Shown here: piece after piece, positions 27,778-34,962 of the stretch
Position numbering within the stretch: position 1 is the first letter of the stretch
Layout: each line of letters begins with the position of its first letter
NCBI RefSeq assembly: GCF_900637195.1
Contig: NZ_LR134356.1
Location: 3,224,001-3,288,000 of the forward strand
DNA from: Mycolicibacterium aurum
GTDB lineage: Bacteria > Actinomycetota > Actinomycetes > Mycobacteriales > Mycobacteriaceae
DNA: 64,000 nt
Reading direction: 5' to 3'
Position numbers and translations under genes: made by a program
Notes under the pieces: model-generated
Seen by the model: the letters and a program-made list of their open reading frames with translations, nothing else
Told to the model about the DNA's origin: nothing
Databases searched by the model: none

Positions 27778-28059
27778 TCAGCCGCCGTTTGTCACCGGAT
27801 TCGACGTCAGCGGCATGAACGCACCGTTGAGCCACACGCCCCACCGGCCACCCCAGCCCGAGTACCAGACGATGGGCGCTCCGTTCCAGAACTCGCCCGG
27901 CTTCGGCGGGGCCCATGCCGGCGGCACCTCGCCCTGTACCGGCGCCGGGGGCGGCACAGGTTGCGCGTTGACCATGGCACCACTGCTCGCAACGAGCATT
28001 CCGGCAGTCAGTCCAGCTGCGGTCAGGGCGACCGACAGTGTGGTCTTGATCGAGGTCAT
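27778..28059 (-). CDS. Small secreted Pro/Trp-rich protein
   Basis: 93 residues. A signal peptide (LSVALTAAGLTAGMLVASSG, cleavage near VNAQPV) is followed by a Pro-rich stretch and a Trp/Gly-rich end (IVWYSGWGGRWGVWLNG). AGGAG lies 5 nt before the ATG at 28059; an ATG three bases upstream is also possible. Just upstream, 28090-28107 is AT-rich (taattagcatatataa) and probably contains the promoter. I do not recognise a family function. Confidence 0.7.
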   Translation of the reverse strand: MTSIKTTLSVALTAAGLTAGMLVASSGAMVNAQPVPPPAPVQGEVPPAWAPPKPGEFWNGAPIVWYSGWGGRWGVWLNGAFMPLTSNPVTNGG

Positions 28060-28162
28060 CATCGCTCCTGGCGGGTGCATCGGGTCGGGATAATTAGCAT
28101 ATATAACCACCCCGCCGGATGGGGACCCAGGTCCCGCCAGGCCCGCCCGCAGCGAGCCGCGC

Positions 28163-29356
28163 TCAGAGCCCGAACTGGTCCTCGACGATCCCGAGCCACA
28201 CCTGGGCGGCGTCGATGGCCACCTTCTCGCTGATGAAGGCGTGCTGGGTGCCGGTGTAGATGTCGCGGAAGGCCCGTTCCAGGCGGCTCCCCTCCCGGAT
28301 CGCCGAGGTCCCGGCGACGAGGTGGGCCCATTCTGCGCACTCGCGTGCGGTGTCGGTGGCGAAGACGGCGGCCACCCTCATGTCGGCGCGGTGCACCGGC
28401 GTCAGCTCCGCGCCCGCGGCCACGGCCGACTCCGCGGTGGAGAACGCATCGAGGACCAGCAGTCGCGCCGCCCGCCAGGCCGCGACGTGATGGGCCAGAC
28501 CCTTCTGGAACGTCGGCCGGCTGGCCAGCGCCGCCATGTCGCTCATCCGATACTTCGTGGCCGCCAACTCGGCGACATCGTCGAGCATGCTCTTGGCGAC
28601 GCCCAGCGCCCATGCCGCGTGGCCGGCCGCGGTCACCGGCATCATGCCCATGCGGGTCGCCGGCGAACTCCCCCGTTTCGGCTCGCGGGTGAACAGGGCG
28701 AACGTGCGGTGGTGCGGAACGAAGACGTCGTCGACCGCGTAGTCATAGGAGCCGGTGCCCTTGAGGCCCTGCACGTGCCAGCCGTCGGCGAACGTGACGT
28801 CGGCGCGAGGGACGACGGCGACCAGCATGTCAGGCACACCCTCACTGGCCCAACGGATCTCACCGTCGACCATCGGCATGAACCCCGCCGCGACGTACTC
28901 CGCATGCCCGGTGCCGGAGCCGAAGCTCCACGAGCCGGTCAGCCGATAGCCGCCCTCGACGGCCACGCCCTGCCCGTTCGGAAAGAACTGGCCACCCATC
29001 GTCACGTGGTTGTCGTTGGCGGTGAACACCTCGGCGAAGCCGTCGTCGGGAAGATAAGTCGCCGCGGCGAACGCCGACGGAAGGTTGGCGATCCCCACCC
29101 AGCCGAATGACCCGTCCTGCCAAGCCATTTCGATCCACGTCTCGATCATCTGCGCAAACGTGGGTTCTACGCCGCCGGCATCGGCGGGATTGAAGGCCGA
29201 CATCAGCCCGTTCGCCCACATGGCCTCGACGACCACCGGCGCCAACGTGCGGTTCTGCTCGGATTCGGCCGCCGATTCGCGCACCAGCTCCCGCATCCCG
29301 CGGGCCAGATCCACAACGAACTCGCCGGTCCCGATGTCTTGTGTCAGCGTCGTCAC
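28163..29356 (-). CDS. Acyl-CoA dehydrogenase-fold flavoprotein
   Basis: 397 residues. The sequence follows the acyl-CoA dehydrogenase fold: N-terminal helices, the beta-domain with GYRLTGSWSFGSGTGHAEYV and VQGLKGTGSYDYAVDDVFVP, then the C-terminal helical bundle. The VQGLKGTGSYD pattern, instead of the WITNG/GxRGS pattern of fatty-acyl enzymes, is more like the group D flavin-dependent hydroxylases (HsaA and related) that use reduced flavin. No obvious catalytic glutamate is seen. It lies 18 bp downstream of the tailed membrane protein gene on the same strand. Start GTG at 29356, weak ribosome site. Confidence 0.83.
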   Translation of the reverse strand: MTTLTQDIGTGEFVVDLARGMRELVRESAAESEQNRTLAPVVVEAMWANGLMSAFNPADAGGVEPTFAQMIETWIEMAWQDGSFGWVGIANLPSAFAAATYLPDDGFAEVFTANDNHVTMGGQFFPNGQGVAVEGGYRLTGSWSFGSGTGHAEYVAAGFMPMVDGEIRWASEGVPDMLVAVVPRADVTFADGWHVQGLKGTGSYDYAVDDVFVPHHRTFALFTREPKRGSSPATRMGMMPVTAAGHAAWALGVAKSMLDDVAELAATKYRMSDMAALASRPTFQKGLAHHVAAWRAARLLVLDAFSTAESAVAAGAELTPVHRADMRVAAVFATDTARECAEWAHLVAGTSAIREGSRLERAFRDIYTGTQHAFISEKVAIDAAQVWLGIVEDQFGL

Positions 29357-29374
29357 CGCGTCGACGTTAGCGGC

Positions 29375-30337
29375 TTAGGGCAGAGCAGTGAACACATTCG
29401 CCGGATCTGTCATCTCCGGCGCCGGACCTAGTGCGGGTTGCTCGTCGATCAGGTGCGGCTGCTCGGCGGGAATCGCCTCCGGGGCAGGTGCGGCCAGGTG
29501 GGGCACCTCGGCGGGCAGGTGCGGCACCGCCAGTGGGACGGGCTCGCCCGCTGCCGGAGATGCGGCGGGCGCCGCGCTGTCGAGTGTGGCCGGCGCGGGC
29601 TCTACCGGCTGCGCGGCGAGCGACTCGGCGGGGACCGGCGTTGCGGCCACGGGTGTTTCGGCCACCGGCAGTGCGGTGACCGGAAGTGCGGTGACCGACG
29701 TGTCGGCGACCGGCTCCTCGACCACCTTGCGCACCGGGCGGACGGCATTGTCCGACGGAGCGGACACCGCCACCCACCCGGGATCCGGGGACGGCGGCTG
29801 CTCGACTGTGGCCGCGGCCTGCTCGATCTGGGGCTGCGCACCGGAGGTGAGCAGCAGTCCGCCCACCGCGGCAGCGGCGGCCGCACCCAGCACCGCCATC
29901 GCCATTCGTCCACGTCGCCGCCTGCGCGGGGTCGCCCGCGCGCACAGGGGCACGGTGATCGCGTCGCGGAGGCCGACTTCGGCGAGTGCGGCACCGTAGG
30001 CAAGCGCCAGACCGGGCTCCATGTTCGGGTCGACCATGACCGCGCAGGCACATGTCAGCGGGACCGCCTCGACATTGTCGAAACCCAGCCCACCCAGCTG
30101 CGACCGCAACCGAAGACCGTCGCGCGTGACGTCGGGGCTCCAGGTCAGCCGGATGCGGGTGACATCGAGGCCGCCGGCCGTCGCGATCGCATGGGCGCCC
30201 CGCGCGGCAGCGCCCGCGATCTCCGTATCGGCCTGGAATTCGGCGCAGTCGTGGTCTGCCACGCTGCCGTCCGCTTCGTCGACCAGCACCCAGACCACGC
30301 GATCCGAGGTCAGCGACAGCCCCAGCACCATGCCCAC
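29375..30337 (-). CDS. Membrane protein with ATPase-like cytoplasmic domain and Ala/Pro-rich tail (paralogue 1)
   Basis: About 320 residues. The N-terminal ~130 residues (MVLGLSLTSDRVVWVLVDEA onward) look like an actin/Hsp70-type or DUF7159-like fold. A basic RRRRRGR stretch precedes one transmembrane helix (MAMAVLGAAAAAAVGGLLL), and the remainder is a disordered Pro/Ala/Val-rich outer tail ending FTALP. The GTG at 30337 has AAGGG at good spacing; the ATG at 30331 is an alternative. A paralogue of the same architecture lies at 41537-42544. Function unknown. Confidence 0.75.
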   Translation of the reverse strand: MGMVLGLSLTSDRVVWVLVDEADGSVADHDCAEFQADTEIAGAAARGAHAIATAGGLDVTRIRLTWSPDVTRDGLRLRSQLGGLGFDNVEAVPLTCACAVMVDPNMEPGLALAYGAALAEVGLRDAITVPLCARATPRRRRRGRMAMAVLGAAAAAAVGGLLLTSGAQPQIEQAAATVEQPPSPDPGWVAVSAPSDNAVRPVRKVVEEPVADTSVTALPVTALPVAETPVAATPVPAESLAAQPVEPAPATLDSAAPAASPAAGEPVPLAVPHLPAEVPHLAAPAPEAIPAEQPHLIDEQPALGPAPEMTDPANVFTALP

Positions 30338-30459
30338 GGCGACCCTTCCTTCCGTTCCGGCGTTGTGCGATCTATCGGACGCTGCTGAGCTGCCGTTACA
30401 GCCACGACGCCGTCCGGCCAGGACTGGACAGAGCCCACAGCAACCCATAAGCTCTGCTC

Positions 30460-30485
30460 TAAAGGTCGACTTCCCGACCTTTAGG
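30460..30485. promoter_or_regulatory. Perfect palindrome (operator or hairpin)
   Basis: CTAAAGGTCG and CGACCTTTAG are perfect inverted arms around the 6-nt acttcc, and flanking AGCTC/GAGCT extends the symmetry outside a small bulge. Position relative to the flanking starts (123 bp and 220 bp) fits either an operator or a leader hairpin. Confidence 0.5.
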
Positions 30486-30639
30486 AGCTGCCGAGGGTCA
30501 CGCCCAGATCGGCTGGAGCCTAACGCCGGCGCGAACTTCTCGCGCGGCATGCAGACTGCGACGCCGTCGTCGCGTCGACCGTCCGTGTCCGCTTATTTCG
30601 TGCTAATCCGTTGTGCTTCAACGGTTTTCATCGAAATGT

Positions 30640-30677
30640 GCAACGCTGTTGCAACCTCGCAGGGCGTAGTGTGCTAG
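30640..30677 (+). promoter_or_regulatory. Candidate promoter and operator of the ethanolamine operon
   Basis: TTGCAA (30649-30654) and TGCTAG (30672-30677) are separated by 17 bp and lie 27 bp before the permease ATG. The -35 region is covered by the dyad GCAAC-GCT-GTTGC (30640-30652), a plausible regulator site. Confidence 0.4.
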
Positions 30678-30704
30678 GTCACAGCGTTGAAGGGAGTTCC
30701 GTAC

Positions 30705-32144
30705 ATGAGCGGCGATGCTCGACCCACCCACACCAGTCGCGGCGTGGAGGCACACAAGGAGTCCAACGACTACCTGCAGAAGCGTCAGCTGAAACAGGGC
30801 AGCGCCGGCTGGATACTGCTGGCCAGCCTCGGTGTCGGTTACGTCATCTCCGGCGACTACTCCGGCTGGAACTTCGGCCTGGCCGAGGGCGGGTTCGGCG
30901 GCCTCGCCATCGCCGCGGTCATCATCGCCGCCATGTACCTGGCCCTGGTGCTCGGCATGGCCGAGATGTCGTCGGCCCTGCCTGCCGCAGGTGGCGGCTA
31001 CACATTCGCGCGCCGCGCCCTCGGGCCCTGGGGCGGTTTCGCCACCGGGACCGCGATCCTGATCGAGTACGCGATCGCGCCCGCCGCGATCGCGACGTTC
31101 ATCGGGGCCTACGTCGAATCGCTCGGTCTGTTCGGCATCACCGACGGGTGGTGGGTCTACCTCGCCGCGTACGCCATCTTCATCGGCATCCATCTGTCCG
31201 GTGTCGGCGAAGCGCTCAAGGTCATGTTCGTGATCACGGGCATCGCCCTGGTGGGCCTGGTCATCTTCGCCGTCAGCGCGATAGGCCACTTCGACGCGGC
31301 CAACCTCACCGACATCGCCGCGACCGACGCCGCCGGTGCCTCGTCGCTACTGCCGTTCGGCTACCTGGGTATCTGGGCGGCGATCCCGTTTGCCATCTGG
31401 TTCTTCCTCGCGGTCGAGGGCGTCCCGTTGGCCGCCGAGGAGGCCGCCAACCCGGCGCGCAACGTCCCCCGCGGCATCATCGCCGCGATCGCCGTCCTCC
31501 TGGTCACCTGCGCGACAGTGCTGATCCTGACCACCGGCGCCGGTGGTGCTGCAGCCATGTCGGAATCCGGCAACCCGCTGGTCGAGGCACTGGGCGACGG
31601 CACGATGGCCAAGGTCGTCAACTACATCGGTCTGGCCGGACTGATCGCCAGCTTCTTCTCGATCATCTACGCCTACTCACGCCAGTTGTTCGCACTGTCA
31701 CGGGCCGGCTATCTGCCGAAAGTGCTGTCGGTGACCAACTCCCGCAAGGCGCCGACGCTGGCCCTGGTCGTGCCGGGACTGATCGGCTTCGCGCTGTCGC
31801 TGACGGGTCAGGGCGCCCTGCTGCTGAACATGGCCGTGTTCGGCGCCGCGCTGAGCTACGTGCTGATGATGGTCAGCCACATCGTGCTGCGGTACCGGGC
31901 GCCCGAGATGGACCGGCCGTACCGCACGCCCGGTGGCGTGGTCACCACGGGATTCGCGCTCGTCATCGCGGTACTGGCGGTCATCGCCACGTTCCTGGTG
32001 GACAGCGTCGCCGCGCTGGGCTGTCTGATCGTGTTCGCCGCGTTCATGGCCTACTTCGGCTTCTACAGCCGGCACCACCTGGTGGCCAACTCCCCCGATG
32101 AGGAATTCGCCGCGCTGGCCGCCGCCGAGGACGAGCTGAATTGA
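30705..32144 (+). CDS. eat: Ethanolamine permease (APC superfamily)
   Basis: 479 residues with about 12 transmembrane segments. The N-terminal YLQKRQLKQGSAGWILLASL and GVGYVISGDYSGWNFGLAEG stretches match the ethanolamine permease branch of the amino acid-polyamine-organocation superfamily. Downstream are both ethanolamine ammonia-lyase genes, coupled by 4-bp overlaps, which fixes the role as ethanolamine uptake. AGGGAG precedes the ATG. Confidence 0.92.
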   Translation: MSGDARPTHTSRGVEAHKESNDYLQKRQLKQGSAGWILLASLGVGYVISGDYSGWNFGLAEGGFGGLAIAAVIIAAMYLALVLGMAEMSSALPAAGGGYTFARRALGPWGGFATGTAILIEYAIAPAAIATFIGAYVESLGLFGITDGWWVYLAAYAIFIGIHLSGVGEALKVMFVITGIALVGLVIFAVSAIGHFDAANLTDIAATDAAGASSLLPFGYLGIWAAIPFAIWFFLAVEGVPLAAEEAANPARNVPRGIIAAIAVLLVTCATVLILTTGAGGAAAMSESGNPLVEALGDGTMAKVVNYIGLAGLIASFFSIIYAYSRQLFALSRAGYLPKVLSVTNSRKAPTLALVVPGLIGFALSLTGQGALLLNMAVFGAALSYVLMMVSHIVLRYRAPEMDRPYRTPGGVVTTGFALVIAVLAVIATFLVDSVAALGCLIVFAAFMAYFGFYSRHHLVANSPDEEFAALAAAEDELN

Positions 32145-33550
32145 CCTACCGGCAGCAGGTGTCCGGGCACACCTACCAGTTCGACGGTCTCGTCGAGGTG
32201 ATGGCGAAGGCCACGCCGCTGCGCTCCGGCGACGAACTCGCCGGCTGCGCAGCCGAATCCGACGCCGAACGGGCGGCCGCGGCGTGGGTGCTGGCGGATC
32301 TTCCGCTGTCGACCTTTCTGGACGAGCAGGTGGTGCCGTACGAGACCGATGATGTGACGCGGCTGATCATCGACACCCACGACCGCGACGCGTTCCGGCC
32401 GCTGTCGCATCTCACGGTCGGCGGACTGCGGGACTGGTTGCTCGACATCGCATCCCGCGACCACAGCGCGCAGAGCATCTCGGCCGTGGCACCCGGTCTG
32501 ACACCGGAGATGGTGGCCGCGGTGTCGAAGATCATGCGCAACCAGGACCTGATCGCCGTCGCCGCGGCCACCACCGTCAGCGCGGCGTTCCGGACGTCGA
32601 TCGGTGTCCCCGGAACGCTGGCGACCCGGTTGCAGCCCAACCATCCGACCGACGATCCCCGCGGGATCGCCGCGGCGACGCTCGACGGTCTGCTGATGGG
32701 TTGCGGTGACGCGGTGATCGGCATCAACCCGGCCACCGACTCGGCGCATGCGACCTCGGATCTGTTGCACCTGCTCGACGACATCCGGCAGCGCTTCGAG
32801 ATACCCATGCAGTCGTGCGTGCTCACTCACGTGACCACCACGATGGATCTGATCGAGCAGGGTGCTCCCGTCGACCTGGTGTTCCAGTCGATCGCCGGGA
32901 CACAGGGCGCGAACACGAGTTTCGGCATCACGCTGCCGATGCTGGTGGAGGCCAACGAGGCCGGACGCGCGCTTAAGCGCGGCACCGTCGGCGACAACGT
33001 CATGTATCTCGAGACCGGTCAGGGCTCCGCGTTGTCCGCGGGTGCCCACCTGGGTACCGGTGGCAAGCCCGTCGATCAGCAGACGCTGGAAACCAGGGCC
33101 TACGCCGTGGCACGCGTGCTGGACCCCCTGCTGGTGAACACCGTCGTCGGCTTCATCGGGCCGGAGTACCTCTACGACGGCAAGCAGATCGTGCGGGCCG
33201 GACTCGAGGACCATTTCTGCGGCAAGCTTCTCGGCCTGCCCATGGGCGTCGACGTCTGCTACACCAACCACGCCGAAGCCGACCAGGACGACATGGACAC
33301 CCTGCTGACGCTGCTGGGGGTTGCGGGTGCGGCGTTCGTGATCACCGTGCCCGGCGCCGACGACGTCATGCTCGGCTACCAGAGCCTGGCCTTCCACGAC
33401 GCACTGTATGTCCGCAAGGCACTGAATCTGCGGCCTGCACCGGAGTTCGAGGCGTGGCTGGCACGGCTCGGGATGGCCGACGCCGACGGACGCGTCCTGC
33501 CCGTCGATCCGGCGCACTCCCCCCTGCTGCCGCTGGCGGCCGGCCAATGA
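32141..33550 (+). CDS. eutB: Ethanolamine ammonia-lyase large subunit
   Basis: 469 residues, close to the ~453 of enteric EutB. The TIM-barrel catalytic subunit of the adenosylcobalamin enzyme that splits ethanolamine into acetaldehyde and ammonia. Recognisable family stretches are NDQDL-like SKIMRNQDLIAVA, GVPGTLATRLQPNHPTDD, VIGINPATDS and SFGITLPMLVEANEAGR. The TTG at 32141 overlaps the permease stop (TTGA); a GTG at 32159 is less likely. Its stop overlaps eutC (ATGA). Confidence 0.95.
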   Translation: MTYRQQVSGHTYQFDGLVEVMAKATPLRSGDELAGCAAESDAERAAAAWVLADLPLSTFLDEQVVPYETDDVTRLIIDTHDRDAFRPLSHLTVGGLRDWLLDIASRDHSAQSISAVAPGLTPEMVAAVSKIMRNQDLIAVAAATTVSAAFRTSIGVPGTLATRLQPNHPTDDPRGIAAATLDGLLMGCGDAVIGINPATDSAHATSDLLHLLDDIRQRFEIPMQSCVLTHVTTTMDLIEQGAPVDLVFQSIAGTQGANTSFGITLPMLVEANEAGRALKRGTVGDNVMYLETGQGSALSAGAHLGTGGKPVDQQTLETRAYAVARVLDPLLVNTVVGFIGPEYLYDGKQIVRAGLEDHFCGKLLGLPMGVDVCYTNHAEADQDDMDTLLTLLGVAGAAFVITVPGADDVMLGYQSLAFHDALYVRKALNLRPAPEFEAWLARLGMADADGRVLPVDPAHSPLLPLAAGQ

Positions 33551-34308
33551 GCGGCGACGGCGCGGTTCCCGAGGTCGATGTCTGGGCGCCGTTGCGACGC
33601 ACCACCCAGGCGCGCATCGGTTTGGGTCGCGCCGGCAATGCCCTTCCCTCGCAGCGTGTTCTGGAGTTCAAGGCCGCGCACTCGGCCGCCCGCGACGCGG
33701 TCCACGTGCCGTTGGACGTCGAGGCGCTCGCGGCGGAGCTGGAGCCGCTGGGCCTAGGCCGCCCGCTGCATGTGCAGAGCAGGGCGTCCAGCCGCAGCGA
33801 GTACCTACGGCGTCCTGACCTGGGTCGCGCCCCGGACGATCTCAGCGCACTGCCTGCCACCGATGCCGACGTCGGCATCGTTCTGGCAGACGGCCTCTCG
33901 CCGCGTGCGCTGGCCGATCACGGAGCGGGGTTGCTGGCAGCGCTGATCGACGAGTTCGGCGACCGCTTCCGGTTGGCGCCTCCGGTGATCGCCACCGAGG
34001 CGCGGGTCGCGCTCGGTGACCACATCGGCGCTGCGCTGGGTGTCACGACGCTGCTCATGGTCATCGGGGAACGGCCCGGGCTGTCTGTCGCCGACAGCCT
34101 CGGCATCTACCTGACGCACCACCCGAAGCCGGGCCGCACCGACGCGGATCGCAACTGCATCTCCAACATCCATCCGCCCGACGGTCTCGGGTATGAGGCG
34201 GCGGCCCACATCGCCGGCGCCCTGGTCGCCGGGGCGCGTCAGCTGGGACGGTCCGGGGTGGCCCTCAAGGACACCTCGCGAGCCCGCGAGATCGTCGAGG
34301 GAGCCTGA
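33547..34308 (+). CDS. eutC: Ethanolamine ammonia-lyase small subunit
   Basis: 253 residues. The small subunit binds the cobalamin tail with EutB. The opening LRRTTQARIGLGRAGNALPS and the internal ADGLSPRALADHGAGLLAAL and GERPGLSVADSLGIYLTHHP are characteristic, with HP-x-PG-x-TDADRNCISNIHPPDGL near the end. It is shorter than the enteric protein by about 40 residues at the N-terminus. No reactivase (eutA) or microcompartment genes follow; the next gene is on the opposite strand, stop to stop. Confidence 0.95.
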   Translation: MSGDGAVPEVDVWAPLRRTTQARIGLGRAGNALPSQRVLEFKAAHSAARDAVHVPLDVEALAAELEPLGLGRPLHVQSRASSRSEYLRRPDLGRAPDDLSALPATDADVGIVLADGLSPRALADHGAGLLAALIDEFGDRFRLAPPVIATEARVALGDHIGAALGVTTLLMVIGERPGLSVADSLGIYLTHHPKPGRTDADRNCISNIHPPDGLGYEAAAHIAGALVAGARQLGRSGVALKDTSRAREIVEGA

Positions 34309-34962
34309 CTAGGCGGTGGTGTTCGCCAGCGCGGTGATCCGTTCCAGTGCGTCGTCTGCCAGCCCGGGCACGTCGTACCCGGGAGTGCTTCCGCAGGTGG
34401 TGATCTCGATCGCCGCATTGAAGGCGGCGACGAACAGGTTGTCACAGTTCCAGTCGGCGGCGCGCAACGACCAGAGCACGCTGCCGTCCGGTCCGTCGGC
34501 GGCCGCGGCCTGCACGACGAATTCGTAGGTGCGGTCCTGCATCGTGGTGACACTCAGCATCGACCCGCGGCAGTCCCCGATCGTCTGCCGCACCTTCTCC
34601 AGCGCGGCCGCCGGATCGAAATCCGCGCGGTAGACCGCAACCATCTCCTCGACGTAGAACTGCCCGTCCTCGCTGGTCCAGTGGCCCCCGTCGGTCGCCA
34701 GCGGACGGTGCGCGTCGATGAACGGCGGGTCGACCTCGCGGGCGAGACCGCTGCAGCGTCCCGGCTCGGCGACGACGAACAGGTTTCCGTCCTCGCCGAT
34801 CACCTTCGGGCTGAGCAGGTCCACCACCTGCAGCGTGGTGATGGGCGCAGCCAGCGACTCGGGTGTGGCCCGGGGGTTGTCCACGTGCCGGGTGCAGCCG
34901 GCGAGCAGCGCGGCGACGCCGGCCACCACCGTGACCGCCGCCCGCCGCGCCGCGGTGCTCAT
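34309..34962 (-). CDS. PknH-like sensor-domain lipoprotein
   Basis: 217 residues. The N-terminus is a lipoprotein signal (VTVVAGVAALLAGC, acylated Cys 22). The outer part has the pattern of the extracellular sensor domain of the kinase PknH and its stand-alone lipoprotein relatives: cysteines in GRCSGL, GDCRGS, WNCDNL and EITTCGS that could form two disulfides, and the NLFVVAFNA-like helix. It has no kinase domain. The ATG overlaps the tex stop by 4 bp, so it depends on the tex transcript. Ligand unknown. Confidence 0.85.
   Translation of the reverse strand: MSTAARRAAVTVVAGVAALLAGCTRHVDNPRATPESLAAPITTLQVVDLLSPKVIGEDGNLFVVAEPGRCSGLAREVDPPFIDAHRPLATDGGHWTSEDGQFYVEEMVAVYRADFDPAAALEKVRQTIGDCRGSMLSVTTMQDRTYEFVVQAAAADGPDGSVLWSLRAADWNCDNLFVAAFNAAIEITTCGSTPGYDVPGLADDALERITALANTTA

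Larger units (their letters stand above)
30338..30704. other. Intergenic region between divergent operons
   Basis: This 367-bp gap contains no credible gene. It holds a 10-bp-arm hairpin (30460-30485), a smaller dyad (30640-30652) and a promoter-like sequence for the ethanolamine operon, annotated separately. Confidence 0.7.

Noticed and set aside
29438..30388. Plus-strand frame opposite the first tailed membrane protein
   Set aside because: Arises from the reverse complement of the Pro/Ala tail; Arg/Gly/His-rich with no support.
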